From Litoribrevibacter albus (GTDB taxonomy: Bacteria; Pseudomonadota; Gammaproteobacteria; Pseudomonadales; Litoribrevibacteraceae): DNA of 64,000 bases. Made by a program: the position numbers and the translations under genes. Positions 8,424 through 18,363 of this stretch are shown here, in pieces. Location: positions 62,001-126,000 of the forward strand of contig NZ_BSNM01000027.1 in the NCBI RefSeq assembly GCF_030159995.1, read 5' to 3'. Within the stretch, counting starts at the first letter, position 1, and each line of letters begins with the position of its first letter. The notes below the pieces were generated by a model. It saw only the letters and a program-made list of their open reading frames with translations, was not told where the DNA came from and made no database searches.

Positions 8424-11252
8424 TTGATTCGTTTACTAATTATAATAATAACATCCCTATCACTTATCAGCTGTGGCGGAGGCGGTGGCAGTAGTAACTC
8501 CAGCTCCACACCATCAATCACATCAGAAGAACTGAGTGCTTCATTTAGCGTTTCCTCCTACAGAGGTACGGTTCCTTTTACCGTAACTGTCGATGCTTCC
8601 TCATCTACCGGGGCTACTAGTTATAGCTGGACCTTCGGTGATGGCACAACAGGATTAGGTGCCAGAGTATCGAAAACCTATACTGAACCCGGCAAGTACA
8701 CTATTCGATTAGTGGCATCAAAAGCTTCAAATATCGATATTTCGACGGAACAGGTTACAGCTCTTGATCCATCCCTTGTCCATTCAATTTCAGGCACTAT
8801 TAGCGCACCACAAACATCAGTGGCAGATTCGGATACCGCTGATCCGAATATGAACACCAGCAACAATAACTTTGCTACCGCACAATTATTACCAACGCCA
8901 ACAAATGTCGGTGGTTATGTAAATGCAGATTCGAATGTAGGTTCAACTGATATCAGTGACTTCTATCGTATAGAACTCTCAGCAAACGAAACCATCAACC
9001 TGACAACTTATGAATATCAAAATAACGAAAATCAGAATCCAGATTTAGATCTCTACCTTTACGATGAAAATGAGAACGGAGTTGACTCAGCCCTTGGTAA
9101 TGAAGCCTCTGAAAGTTTAACCGTTACCCAATCAGGCACCTACTACATAGAGGTTAGAGCAGCCAGCAACAGCGCCAACTATCTATTGAAAGCTGGTGGT
9201 AGCACTGCATCCCAAGTATCGAAAACCCTATCCTCAGAGTTCGTGCCAGGCGAAGCCCTTTACCGGAATAAGAAAAATGTAGTTACAGCTTCTTCCGTTT
9301 CCATTCCCGACATTGGTACGTTAAAAATGCCGTCGACTTTTGGTGAAGTATCTGCATCGTCTAACAACACTCAACACCCGAACACACTTACTGGTAACTG
9401 GACAACAGAACAAAAAATCAAAATTGACACATTATTGTGGATTAAAGCACTGAATAACTCAGGTAATTACCAATACGCCGAGCCCAACTACTACCGAAAG
9501 GCATTTTTCACACCAAATGATGAGCTCTTTAACGCACAATGGCACTACAACAACATAAAACTAGAAGAAGCTCTGGATCTAGAAACAGGCAGCAACTCTG
9601 TCATTGTTGCTGTTATTGATACTGGTGTCCTTCTGGATCACCCTGATCTACAAGGGCAACTTGTTTCTGGTTATGACTTTATAAGTGACCCAGCTTTTTC
9701 TTTGGATGGTAATGGTATAGATAACGATCCGAACGACCCTGGAGATAAATCCAATCCCGATAATAGCAGTAACTTCCACGGCACTCACGTTGCAGGAACT
9801 ATCGCAGCAGCAACCAATAACGCTACAGGTGTAGCAGGAGTTGCAGGCGGTGTAAGAATTATGCCCTTACGTGTTCTAGGCAGAAATGGAGCGGGTACAT
9901 CTGCAGACATTATTCAGAGTCTACGTTATGCGGCAGGCTTATCTAACAATTCAGGAACCACTCCAGCACAACCGGCAAACATTATTAACCTTAGCCTTGG
10001 ATCTCCAAGCTCCTCTCTGGCTGAACAAGAAATATACGACACACTTGCTGCGATGGACATATTGGTCGTTGCTGCCGCAGGAAATGACAATACATCCACT
10101 CCGGACTACCCAGCCGCCTACAACAATGTAATTTCGGTGAGCGCCACTACTATCAATAATCAGAAAGCGCCCTACTCAAATTTTGGTAGCACAGTAGATA
10201 TAGCTGCACCAGGTGGGGACTTTACCTCTGATTTGAACAGGGATGGCTATCCGGATGGTGTCCTTAGTACCATTGGGGATGATTCAAGTGGAGGAATCCA
10301 ATACCGTTATGGTTATTCTGAGGGCACTTCTATGGCTTCTCCTCATGTAGCTGGCGTTGCTGCCCTCATGAAATCAGCCAACAGCAACCTAACAGTCGCC
10401 CAATTTAACACCTTACTTCAAAGTGGCGATTTAACCGATGATTTAGGCACACCCGGCAAAGACGACGTTTTTGGCTACGGATTGATTAACGCCCGAAAAG
10501 CCATGCTTGCAGCTACAGGTGCGTTAAACGCTTCTGCGAACATAGTTCTTTCAAGTAACTCACTAAACTTTGGCAGCTTCAGTGATAACTTGAACATAAC
10601 TGTAACTGACAGCTCTGGCGGAGACTTAACCATTAACAGTACTATCCCTTCAGAAAGCTGGTTAAACATCACAGAAGATACTATTGATGGGAAAGGGTTT
10701 GGTAGTTATCAGGTATCCATTGACCGCAACTCTCTGGCAGATGGCTTATATAACGCATCCATTGTCTTTGATGCAACCAACACTGAAGATATGACCAGTC
10801 TCCAAGAAACCCTGAATGTATCCATGCAAGTTACGACTACACCTAATACAGCCGATGCAGGGTATATCTACATACTGGCCATCAACCCTGAAAACGATGA
10901 AACTCTAGGTTTTACCGAGGCCAGCAGTGACAACGGTGTCTATAGCTACACCATTGAAAACCTCGAACCTGGGGAATATCACGTGATAGCTGGTAGCGAT
11001 TTTAATGCCGACAACTTTATTTGTGATCAAGGTGACAGTTGTGGCGCTTACCCAACACTAGGGCAAAAATCTATGGTAAGCATTGACTCATCAGATCGGG
11101 CCGGTATTGATTTTACGGTCAGTTTCGAGAATTCGATTTCGGCTAGCGCTAGTTCTAACACAAGAGATAGTGATGCCGCGACTCCACTGTTTCATATACC
11201 CAGAAATATCAACACAACAACCGTTTCCACTCCATCCGTTGTAAAGCAATAA
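8424..11252 (+). CDS. subtilisin-family (S8) serine protease lipoprotein with PKD and PPC-like domains
   Basis: A 942-residue predicted lipoprotein. The signal ends in a lipobox-like LISC (Cys17) followed by a Gly/Ser linker. A PKD-like domain covers about 37-110 (YSWTFGDG, YTEPGKYT) and a PPC-like beta domain about 140-258 (DFYRIELSANE, SGTYYIEVRAA). The subtilase domain covers about 385-695, with Asp399 (VIDTGV), His452 (HGTHVAG), Asn554 (AAGND) and Ser636 (GTSMASPH) all present, so it should be active. C-terminal beta domains follow (700-900). It starts at TTG after GTGAGGT (8411-8417); the upstream ATG at 8394 hits a stop after six codons. It is probably anchored at the outer membrane or released, degrading extracellular protein. 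Confidence 0.9.
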   Translation: MIRLLIIIITSLSLISCGGGGGSSNSSSTPSITSEELSASFSVSSYRGTVPFTVTVDASSSTGATSYSWTFGDGTTGLGARVSKTYTEPGKYTIRLVASKASNIDISTEQVTALDPSLVHSISGTISAPQTSVADSDTADPNMNTSNNNFATAQLLPTPTNVGGYVNADSNVGSTDISDFYRIELSANETINLTTYEYQNNENQNPDLDLYLYDENENGVDSALGNEASESLTVTQSGTYYIEVRAASNSANYLLKAGGSTASQVSKTLSSEFVPGEALYRNKKNVVTASSVSIPDIGTLKMPSTFGEVSASSNNTQHPNTLTGNWTTEQKIKIDTLLWIKALNNSGNYQYAEPNYYRKAFFTPNDELFNAQWHYNNIKLEEALDLETGSNSVIVAVIDTGVLLDHPDLQGQLVSGYDFISDPAFSLDGNGIDNDPNDPGDKSNPDNSSNFHGTHVAGTIAAATNNATGVAGVAGGVRIMPLRVLGRNGAGTSADIIQSLRYAAGLSNNSGTTPAQPANIINLSLGSPSSSLAEQEIYDTLAAMDILVVAAAGNDNTSTPDYPAAYNNVISVSATTINNQKAPYSNFGSTVDIAAPGGDFTSDLNRDGYPDGVLSTIGDDSSGGIQYRYGYSEGTSMASPHVAGVAALMKSANSNLTVAQFNTLLQSGDLTDDLGTPGKDDVFGYGLINARKAMLAATGALNASANIVLSSNSLNFGSFSDNLNITVTDSSGGDLTINSTIPSESWLNITEDTIDGKGFGSYQVSIDRNSLADGLYNASIVFDATNTEDMTSLQETLNVSMQVTTTPNTADAGYIYILAINPENDETLGFTEASSDNGVYSYTIENLEPGEYHVIAGSDFNADNFICDQGDSCGAYPTLGQKSMVSIDSSDRAGIDFTVSFENSISASASSNTRDSDAATPLFHIPRNINTTTVSTPSVVKQ

Positions 11253-11312
11253 ACAATTTAGACTAAGAGCACAGGCAACAATAAACGCTTTATCACTTCC
11301 TGGAGTACCCAA

Positions 11313-11350
11313 CTGAACCAATACATCTGAGTGCAGATGTATTGGTTCAG
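11313..11350. repeat. perfect 17-bp palindrome between convergent genes
   Basis: CTGAACCAATACATCTG (11313-11329) is the exact reverse complement of 11334-11350, with a 4-base loop AGTG. It lies 60 bases after the protease stop and 27 bases before the chemoreceptor stop. Neither flank has a run of T, so it may be a Rho-independent terminator of unusual form, an mRNA 3'-end stabiliser, or a protein-binding palindrome. Confidence 0.75.
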
Positions 11351-11376
11351 ACCAAGAAGTGGTAACGCACTTTAGT

Positions 11377-13011
11377 TTAGACTTTGAAATTCCCAACTTG
11401 TGAGTTCAGGCGCTCAGATAAATCCTGCATCGAGTGCGCGGCCTCATCCGTCTCATGAACAATCTCTTCAGCACTGGCAGCAGTTTCAGCGATATTGGTA
11501 ATACTCCCTTCAATCTCCTGCGCCACACTGCTTTGCTCTTCAATAGCACTTGCGATCTGAGTGTTTACAGCAAAAATTGCATCCACCATTTGAGCAATTT
11601 CCTCTAACGCATTTCCCGCCTCCATGGCCTTTTCAGAGGTCGACGAGGTGTATTTCTGACTGCTTTCAATAGCACTGACCGCATCTTTAGCGCCGACTTG
11701 AAGACGGCTAATCATTTCATTGATTTCTTCAGTAGACTGCTGTGTTCGTCCAGCCAAAGTCCTCACCTCATCAGCCACTACCGCAAAACCTCGACCTTGT
11801 TCTCCAGCACGAGCTGCCTCAATCGCGGCGTTCAACGCTAACAGATTCGTTTGTTCAGCGATTCCACGAATCACTTCCACCACGGAGCCGATTTCATCGG
11901 TACTGTTAGCCAGATTATCAATGACTTGCACAGCGGAACCAATTTGATCGGTTAACTGTTCTATATCGGTAATGGATGCATTCAACACCCCCTGTCCCGC
12001 CTTGGTTCGGTCATTTGCTGCCTGCGCTCGCTCTGCCGCATCCGAAGCATTTTCAGCCATACTGACAGATACTTGATGCATCTCCTGAGCGGCCGTCGCA
12101 ACCAGTTCTGTATCGCTCTTTTGCCGGGAAACACATTCTATTGATCGAGTGCTGTTCTCTCCCAAGTTTCCGGTCGCTTGCGTAAGCTCAATTACTCCCT
12201 GTTTTACATCAGCAACCAGTTCATGGATCTTGGTCACAAATGAATTGAAGTAAATCCTTAATTCCGTAATTTCATCTTTGCCAGCAAGTGATAATCTCTT
12301 GGTCAGATCCCCCTCTCCTTCGGCAATATCTTTAAAAGCCGCCGCAGTGGTAGCCAAAGGATTGGTGATACTCCGAGTAACCATAATCACAATCGCAACA
12401 GCCAAAATAACCACAATGGCAGCAATCATTAGCATCTGGACGAATGCAACACCAAAAATCTCTTCTACATCATCCAGATAAATACCGGAGCCAATCACCC
12501 ATCCCCAGGCAGGAAAGCCTTTAACATAGGAAATTTTTTCTACCGGCTCATCTTTGCCTGGTTTTGGCCAAAGATATGGTACAAAGCCGCTACCCGACTT
12601 TTTCACCACATTGACCATATCCACAAATAGAAAGGTGCCTTCAGGATCTTTGAAACCAGAAACATCTTTTCCATCCAAGGCTGGCTTAATAGGATGCATG
12701 ACCATCTTTAGATCCATGCTATGAATCCAAAAATAGTCATTTTCTTCGTATCTTAAATCCCGAATCGTCGCCATAGCCAACTCTTTAGCATCTGACTCAC
12801 TGATCCGACCAGACTGGGCATCTTTATAGAAGTGATCGATCACATGCCATGCTGACTCAACAACATGCCTTGTCTTTTCATAGCGATCTTCCAGTAACTG
12901 GCTTTTGTATTGACTGGAAACCGATAGGGTATAGAAGATAAACCCTATGGTTATAATGACTGGGAGTGCCCACAGTCGATGAGAGATTTTAAATTGTCTT
13001 AAAAAGTGCAT
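11377..13011 (-). CDS. methyl-accepting chemotaxis protein with single Cache domain
   Basis: A 544-residue transmembrane chemoreceptor. Helix 1 is at about 13-31, the periplasmic single Cache (sCache_2-type) domain at about 35-185 ([33 protein letters not shown]), helix 2 at about 190-212, HAMP to about 265, and a signalling domain with the conserved hairpin tip ([19 protein letters not shown]). Known sCache_2 ligands are small organic acids, but the ligand here cannot be read. No CheR-tethering pentapeptide ends the protein. No sigma-28-like promoter was found upstream, unlike the second receptor in this window. Confidence 0.93.
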   Translation of the reverse strand: MHFLRQFKISHRLWALPVIITIGFIFYTLSVSSQYKSQLLEDRYEKTRHVVESAWHVIDHFYKDAQSGRISESDAKELAMATIRDLRYEENDYFWIHSMDLKMVMHPIKPALDGKDVSGFKDPEGTFLFVDMVNVVKKSGSGFVPYLWPKPGKDEPVEKISYVKGFPAWGWVIGSGIYLDDVEEIFGVAFVQMLMIAAIVVILAVAIVIMVTRSITNPLATTAAAFKDIAEGEGDLTKRLSLAGKDEITELRIYFNSFVTKIHELVADVKQGVIELTQATGNLGENSTRSIECVSRQKSDTELVATAAQEMHQVSVSMAENASDAAERAQAANDRTKAGQGVLNASITDIEQLTDQIGSAVQVIDNLANSTDEIGSVVEVIRGIAEQTNLLALNAAIEAARAGEQGRGFAVVADEVRTLAGRTQQSTEEINEMISRLQVGAKDAVSAIESSQKYTSSTSEKAMEAGNALEEIAQMVDAIFAVNTQIASAIEEQSSVAQEIEGSITNIAETAASAEEIVHETDEAAHSMQDLSERLNSQVGNFKV

Positions 13012-13144
13012 AGAAAGCTACCTCTACCCTCAGCTTTCCATTAAGACTAGCCAATTTTTTTCAGCAGGATACTCAAAAGTTCAGATTTTATTGACTTAGT
13101 TCAATACTTTAAAACAGCCTTACAGATAGACCCTCACTATTGGT

Positions 13145-14107
13145 CTATTCTTTATCTTCTTTCAAGCGGCGGTACATTTCATCGGTAGCACGAACCAAGG
13201 CATCGGTAAGTGGCGCATCCATCGCAGAATGACCGGCTTCACGAACAATCAACAACGTGGAGTTAGGCAATGCATCATGTAAGGCTTGCGCGTTGTCCAT
13301 ACAACACACAATATCGTACCGACCATGTATGATCGTGATTGGCATATCCTGAATTTTATCGCAGTTATCAATTAACTGGTTCTGCTCAAGAAAACCTCGA
13401 TGTTTGAAGTAATGAACACACATCGTTGCCATGGATAATGCGAAATGAGGATCAATGAAATGATCCACAACACTTTGGTTTGGCTTTAATGTAGAGCAGC
13501 TGCCTTCCCATTTACACCAGGCTTTTGCCGCAGCCATACGCGCCAGTTCATTACCGCCAGTGATCATATCGTAATAAGCACTCAACATGTCATCACGTTG
13601 TTCCTCAGGAACAGCTTCAAGAAACCCTTTCCAATGATCTGGAAAAATTCGGCTAGCACCCTGCTGATACAGCCAATCAATATCCTCATCACGACACAAG
13701 AAAATACCACGAAGGATCATGGCCTGTACTCGCTTTGGATACACCTGGGCATAAGCCAGGCTTAACGTAGATCCCCAGGAACCACCAAACAACACCCATT
13801 GCTCCACACCCAAAGTTTCACGTATGTGCTCAATATCCTGAATCAAAAGCTCAATGGTATTCTCTTTAATTTCCGCATGCGGCGTAGAACGACCGGCACC
13901 TCGCTGATCAAAAAGTACAATGCGATAGTGCTCAGGATCGAAAAATTGACGTTGAAAAGGTTCACAACCCGCACCTGGCCCACCGTGAACAACCAACACA
14001 GGTATTCCATCTCGGTTTCCACATTCTTCTACATGCAGAGTATGTAATTCAGAAACCTGAAGTGCATGCTCTGCATAGGGCTTTATTTCCGGGTAGAGGG
14101 TGTGCAT
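13145..14107 (-). CDS. pip: proline iminopeptidase
   Basis: A 320-residue alpha/beta hydrolase of peptidase family S33 that removes N-terminal proline from peptides. The oxyanion motif HGGPGAG is at 41-47, the nucleophile Ser110 lies in GGSWGS, the acid is in GRYD (near 266) and the histidine in EAGHSAMD (near 294). Length and the N-terminus (YPEIKPYAEHALQVSELHT) match the family. It is cytoplasmic. It follows typA on the same strand but after a terminator, so it should have its own promoter. Confidence 0.95.
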   Translation of the reverse strand: MHTLYPEIKPYAEHALQVSELHTLHVEECGNRDGIPVLVVHGGPGAGCEPFQRQFFDPEHYRIVLFDQRGAGRSTPHAEIKENTIELLIQDIEHIRETLGVEQWVLFGGSWGSTLSLAYAQVYPKRVQAMILRGIFLCRDEDIDWLYQQGASRIFPDHWKGFLEAVPEEQRDDMLSAYYDMITGGNELARMAAAKAWCKWEGSCSTLKPNQSVVDHFIDPHFALSMATMCVHYFKHRGFLEQNQLIDNCDKIQDMPITIIHGRYDIVCCMDNAQALHDALPNSTLLIVREAGHSAMDAPLTDALVRATDEMYRRLKEDKE

Positions 14108-14137
14108 TAACTCATTCCTTGATCAATAGTTACATTT

Positions 14138-14171
14138 ATTACCGCAACGCAATTATTACCGCAACGCAATC
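14138..14171. repeat. 17-bp tandem repeat upstream of pip
   Basis: ATTACCGCAACGCAAT is repeated head to tail with a 17-base period (14138-14154 and 14155-14171, differing only in the last base). It lies 31-64 bases upstream of the pip start codon, in the likely promoter or leader. It may be a recent duplication or a pair of binding sites. Confidence 0.7.
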
Positions 14172-14318
14172 AGAACCTGTCACTCAGCAGGAATATACAG
14201 GGCAGACTAAAAGCAGACATAAGGCTTACACCGAAAGCCTAAAGACATAAGTTTAGAGCAAATCTGACACACTGTTTTGAACTGAAGCAGTTTTATTCCC
14301 GTTTCTGAACGCAACGCA

Positions 14319-14357
14319 TAAAAAAGCCGCATAACCTGGACGGTCATACGGCTCTTT
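14319..14357 (-). terminator. intrinsic terminator of typA
   Basis: On the minus strand AGCCGTAT...ATGCGGCT forms a stem with one mismatch and an inner ACC/GGT pairing, followed by T6. It lies about 60 bases after the typA stop codon. Confidence 0.75.
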
Positions 14358-14415
14358 ATAACAGGAGATTATGACTACTTTTTGAACGTCATACTCTCAC
14401 TCAAGAAGCTATAAC

Positions 14416-16233
14416 TTACTTCTTGCTGCGGCTTTCACGCTTACGTTCATGTTCTTTCAAGAACTTTTTACGAAGACGGATGCTGTTTGGAGTTACTTCT
14501 ACCAACTCATCATCTTCAATAAACTCAAGCGCTTGTTCCAGAGTCATCTTAACTGGCGGCGTTAGCTGGATGTTTTCATCCGTACCAGACGCACGAACGT
14601 TGGTTAGCTGCTTGCCTTTAGTCGGGTTAACCACTAGATCGTTGTCACGACTGTGAAGACCAATGATCATACCTTCGTACACTTCAATGTTTGGATCGAT
14701 AAATAGACGACCACGCTCTTGAAGCGTAAACAATGCATAACCAAGTGCCTTACCTTGTACCATAGACACCAATACACCATTGATACGACTGGTCACATCA
14801 CCTTGTTTCACTGGGCCCCAGTGATCAAAGATACTGGTCAAGATACCGCTACCAGAGGTCAACGTCATGAACTGGTTACGGAAGCCAATCAAACCGCGAG
14901 ACGGCATGATGAATTCCATACGAACACGACCTTTACCGTCTGGAACCATGTTGGTCATTTCTGCTTTACGGTAACCGAACTCTTCCATGATTGAACCTTG
15001 GTGCTGATCTTCAACGTCAACAACCACAGCCTCAAACGGCTCTTCAATTTGACCATTCACTTCACGCTGAACAACTTCAGGACGAGAAATACCCATCTCA
15101 AAGCCTTCACGACGCATGGTTTCAATCAATACAGACAAGTGAAGTTCACCACGACCAGACACTCTGAATTTCTCTGGCGTATCACCTTGCTCTACACGAA
15201 GCGCAACGTTGTGAATCAATTCTTTCTCAAGACGCTCTGCAATGTTACGACTGGTTAGCAACTTACCGTCCAAACCAGCAAACGGAGAGTCGTTCACCTG
15301 GAACGTCATGCTTACTGTTGGTTCATCAACAGACAACGCAGGCAATGCTTCTGGTGTAGAAGGATCACAGATAGTATCTGAAATACCTAAACCGTCGATA
15401 CCAGTGATACAAACAATGTCACCTGCCGTCGCCTTTTCAACTTCAACACGCTCAAGACCCATGTAGCCCATAAGCTTCAAGATCTTACCGTTACGAGTCT
15501 TACCTTCACGATCCACAACCGTTACTTGTGAACCTGGCTTCATAGTACCGCGAGTGATACGGCCAACACCGATAACACCTAGGTAGTTAGAGTAATCTAG
15601 CGCTGATACTTGCATTTGAAGTGGGCCATCAATGTCCACATCTGGTGCAGGTACTTTATCAACAATCATTTCAAATAATGGTGTCATGTCATCTGCAAGA
15701 TCGTCTGGATCAAGACCAGCAAAACCATTTAATGCAGACGCATAAATCACTGGGAAGTCCAACTGCTCATCAGTTGCACCCAAGCTATCAAACAAATCAA
15801 ACACCTGATCCATTACCCAATCAGGACGAGAACCTGGACGGTCGATTTTGTTAATAACAACGATTGGCTTCAAGCCTTGCTCAAACGCCTTTTGCGTAAC
15901 GAAACGTGTTTGAGGCATAGGACCGTCTACAGCATCAACCAATAGACATACGCAATCCACCATAGAAAGAACACGTTCTACTTCACCACCAAAGTCGGCG
16001 TGTCCCGGTGTGTCTACGATATTGATGTGGTAATCATTCCATTCGATAGCCGTGTTTTTCGCAAGAATCGTGATGCCACGCTCTTTTTCTTGGTCGTTTG
16101 AGTCCATGATGCGCTCTGCACCTTGGTCTTTGCGGTCCAACGTCCCTGATTGCTGAAGCAATTTATCAACAAGCGTCGTTTTACCGTGGTCAACGTGCGC
16201 GATAATAGCAACGTTTCTTAATCTCTGTATCAA
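14416..16233 (-). CDS. typA: TypA/BipA, ribosome-associated translational GTPase
   Basis: A 605-residue GTPase related to EF-G that acts in ribosome assembly and stress or cold adaptation. G1 (AHVDHGKTT, near 12-20), the switch sequence RGITI, G3 (DTPGHADF), G4 (NKID) and G5 (SAL) are intact. Domain II, the EF-G-like domains III and V, and the TypA-specific C-terminus ([10 protein letters not shown]) follow. The tail is Lys/Arg-rich ([12 protein letters not shown]). The 266-base gap upstream holds the thiI terminator and presumably the typA promoter; I could not place the promoter with confidence. Confidence 0.97.
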   Translation of the reverse strand: MIQRLRNVAIIAHVDHGKTTLVDKLLQQSGTLDRKDQGAERIMDSNDQEKERGITILAKNTAIEWNDYHINIVDTPGHADFGGEVERVLSMVDCVCLLVDAVDGPMPQTRFVTQKAFEQGLKPIVVINKIDRPGSRPDWVMDQVFDLFDSLGATDEQLDFPVIYASALNGFAGLDPDDLADDMTPLFEMIVDKVPAPDVDIDGPLQMQVSALDYSNYLGVIGVGRITRGTMKPGSQVTVVDREGKTRNGKILKLMGYMGLERVEVEKATAGDIVCITGIDGLGISDTICDPSTPEALPALSVDEPTVSMTFQVNDSPFAGLDGKLLTSRNIAERLEKELIHNVALRVEQGDTPEKFRVSGRGELHLSVLIETMRREGFEMGISRPEVVQREVNGQIEEPFEAVVVDVEDQHQGSIMEEFGYRKAEMTNMVPDGKGRVRMEFIMPSRGLIGFRNQFMTLTSGSGILTSIFDHWGPVKQGDVTSRINGVLVSMVQGKALGYALFTLQERGRLFIDPNIEVYEGMIIGLHSRDNDLVVNPTKGKQLTNVRASGTDENIQLTPPVKMTLEQALEFIEDDELVEVTPNSIRLRKKFLKEHERKRESRSKK

Positions 16234-16445
16234 AGGAATCTCCAGAACAATATCGTTACCCCGATCTAGTTTATGGGGCAGGATTGCTTGTAAGACTTCA
16301 GATTTTTAGGCCTAAAGCGGTCATTTCGCGCGCATTTTACATGCTTTTGAAGGCTATTAACATAGGGGATTGGTTAATATAAACACAGCCGATTTTTAGT
16401 CGATAAAAGTCAACAAAATAAAGTGGTCCAGGCTGTATTCCAGCC

Positions 16446-16476
16446 AATAAAAAACGGCCTCAGTTGGGCCGTCTTT
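16446..16476 (-). terminator. intrinsic terminator of thiI
   Basis: A 6-bp GC-rich stem (ACGGCC/GGCCGT) with a 7-base loop; on the minus strand it is followed by T6, directly after the thiI stop codon. On the plus strand the T-tract is shorter. Confidence 0.85.
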
Positions 16477-16499
16477 TGGATCACGCACTTATATACACG

Positions 16500-17972
16500 C
16501 TACTTTTCTTTTTTAAATACTTTCACATTGGTATAACCATCGGCTTGTAATTGCTGCGCGTGCAACTGACTCATCACTCCACGATCACAATACAATAGAT
16601 ATTCTGTCGTTAAGCTCTTTTCCTTGAAAGTGGTATGCAATTTATAAAAAGGAATTTTCTCAACGGTCATTCCATCAAGCTCTAATGGAGATTTCTCCTC
16701 TTCATCCGGATGACGAATATCAATAACCACCGTCTCACCAGACGCTAATTGATCAGAAAGAACAGAGACCTCTTCCACTTTTACATCTTGATTGAAGTCT
16801 TCCACCACATTCTTAATGTGCTGAATCACCATCTCATCAAGCGCCTTGTCCAAAACAGTGAAGTCAAACTTCTCTTCCACTTCCAGTACACGCTTCATCG
16901 AAGCTTTCGTTGTAGGCCTGTCAGAAATCACACCGCAATATTCCGGCATATTAGCAGCAAACTCATAAGTGCCAATTTGAGTCGCAATATCAACAATTTC
17001 CTGCTTGTGAGTCGTCACCAACGGTCTTAACACCAAGGTATCTGTTACACGATCAATCACTGACAAGTTCTTTAGCGTTTGACTGGACACCTGAGCGACA
17101 CTTTCGCCCGTCACAATCGTATCCAACTCCATCTTCTCAGCGACTGCACTTGCAGCTCTATACATCATGCGCTTCAACACTACGCCCATATAGGAGTTGT
17201 CTACATTTTGAAGAATCTCAGCAACAACGCCCTCAAAAGGAACACTGACAAACTTAACACCATGCGAGCTCCCGAACTTCTCCCAAATATAGTGCGAGAC
17301 TTCTTTCACACCCAACTCGTGTGCCTTCCCGCCTAGATTGAAGAAACAGAAGTGCGTTTTAATACCACGACGCATAGTTAAATAGCTGGCAACCGTAGAA
17401 TCGAAACCACCCGACATCAATGACAATACTGACTCTTGAGAGCCGATAGGAAAGCCACCCAATCCAGCATACTTTTGATCCACTAAATAAAGATGCTTAT
17501 CCCGGATCTCGATATTTACCTGAACCTCAGGATTTTTCAGATCAATTCCTTTCGCATTACAATGCTGGCGTAAGCCCCCACCAATGTATCGCTCAGCATC
17601 AATGGATTTAAAATCGTGCTGACCTGCTCGCTTTACCCGCACACAGAGCGTCTTTCCTTCAATGGATGCACCGTAGAGCGTTTTTGCCTTCTCAAGCGTG
17701 TCATCAAAGCTTTCATAAGCGTATTTCTGAACACTCAGAAAGTGAGCAATCCCCGGAATATGGCCAAGCGACTCGGTTACCTGATCTATAACATCTTGCT
17801 GATCAGTACCCGTTTCAACCTCCACACTGTCCCACTGCCCTGACACTTTCAAATCAGGATCAATACGTTTTAAAACGTTCCGTAAATTCGCCTTCAATTG
17901 CTTAATTAATTGCTTGCGAACCGGACGACTTTTAATAGTAATTTCAGGGAACAGTTTAATGATGTACTTCAT
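16500..17972 (-). CDS. thiI: ThiI, tRNA 4-thiouridine synthase / thiamine thiazole sulfur carrier
   Basis: A 490-residue enzyme that adenylates U8 of tRNA and inserts sulfur; it also feeds sulfur to thiazole synthesis. An N-terminal ferredoxin-like/THUMP region (about 1-165), the PP-loop SGGFDS (near 185), and a C-terminal rhodanese domain with the persulfide cysteine in LLYCDRG are all present, so it is the long enterobacterial-type form. The frame is open up to 18062, but the ATG at 17972 (MKYIIKLFPEITIKS) is the family start. It is divergent from glnA. Confidence 0.96.
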   Translation of the reverse strand: MKYIIKLFPEITIKSRPVRKQLIKQLKANLRNVLKRIDPDLKVSGQWDSVEVETGTDQQDVIDQVTESLGHIPGIAHFLSVQKYAYESFDDTLEKAKTLYGASIEGKTLCVRVKRAGQHDFKSIDAERYIGGGLRQHCNAKGIDLKNPEVQVNIEIRDKHLYLVDQKYAGLGGFPIGSQESVLSLMSGGFDSTVASYLTMRRGIKTHFCFFNLGGKAHELGVKEVSHYIWEKFGSSHGVKFVSVPFEGVVAEILQNVDNSYMGVVLKRMMYRAASAVAEKMELDTIVTGESVAQVSSQTLKNLSVIDRVTDTLVLRPLVTTHKQEIVDIATQIGTYEFAANMPEYCGVISDRPTTKASMKRVLEVEEKFDFTVLDKALDEMVIQHIKNVVEDFNQDVKVEEVSVLSDQLASGETVVIDIRHPDEEEKSPLELDGMTVEKIPFYKLHTTFKEKSLTTEYLLYCDRGVMSQLHAQQLQADGYTNVKVFKKEK

Positions 17973-18096
17973 GAGAAGGCTTATACCGAAGAAAAAAGAA
18001 GCGGCGATTATACCTGAGCGATTCGAGAGGCACAAAACCACCTCCGCAAGCCAGACAGCCACTCGTCTAAAAGGCTTTTTTCAAGGAACACAAGCA

Positions 18097-18163
18097 TGCA
18101 CCAAATAACAGCATAAGCACCATATTAGTGCACGATAAAAACAGCTTGCACTAATAAAAAGCA
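18097..18163 (+). promoter_or_regulatory. NtrC-binding site cluster upstream of glnA
   Basis: The best site, AGCACC-ATATT-AGTGCA at 18116-18132, matches the NtrC palindrome TGCACC-N5-GGTGCA at 10 of 12 positions. Weaker half-site matches lie at 18097-18113 (TGCACC-N5-ACAGCA) and 18147-18163 (TGCACT-N5-AAAGCA). The strong site is about 94 bases upstream of the sigma-54 -24 element, a normal enhancer distance. The third site overlaps the -35 box of a candidate sigma-70 promoter, so NtrC may also repress it, as known for Escherichia coli glnAp1. Confidence 0.8.
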
Positions 18164-18173
18164 TAGCTATAGT
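18146..18173 (+). promoter_or_regulatory. candidate sigma-70 promoter of glnA
   Basis: TTGCAC at 18146-18151 and TATAGT at 18168-18173 are separated by 16 bases. The arrangement (housekeeping promoter upstream, sigma-54 promoter downstream, NtrC sites over the former) copies the known glnA control region of enteric bacteria. The role is inferred from position. Confidence 0.5.
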
Positions 18174-18225
18174 AGCTTCATCGGGCGAATGCAGTAATCT
18201 TGCGGTTTAGCGCAATTAAAGTTAA

Positions 18226-18241
18226 TGGCACACCATTTGCT
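18226..18241 (+). promoter_or_regulatory. sigma-54 promoter of glnA
   Basis: TGGCAC-ACCAT-TTGCT matches the sigma-54 consensus TGGCAC-N5-TTGCW exactly, with GG and GC spaced correctly. Transcription should begin near 18253, giving a leader of about 110 bases before the glnA ATG. It is activated by phosphorylated NtrC bound upstream. Confidence 0.9.
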
Positions 18242-18363
18242 TTAGAAGAAACACAAGATACGGGTACTCCCGAAATCTAAAGGATTAATGCTGGTTCGCT
18301 TCTTATATGAGCCTCCGCTCATTAAGAACGCACCGGTTAAATTTATGTGTAGCGGAGAGACAA

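Noticed and set aside
11091-11396. 101-codon frame on the minus strand over the protease end and the palindrome
   Set aside because: It crosses the 17-bp palindrome, overlaps two genes and has no recognisable features.
14062-14250. 62-codon frame over the pip leader
   Set aside because: It is made partly of the tandem 16-mer and has no ribosome-binding site or family resemblance.
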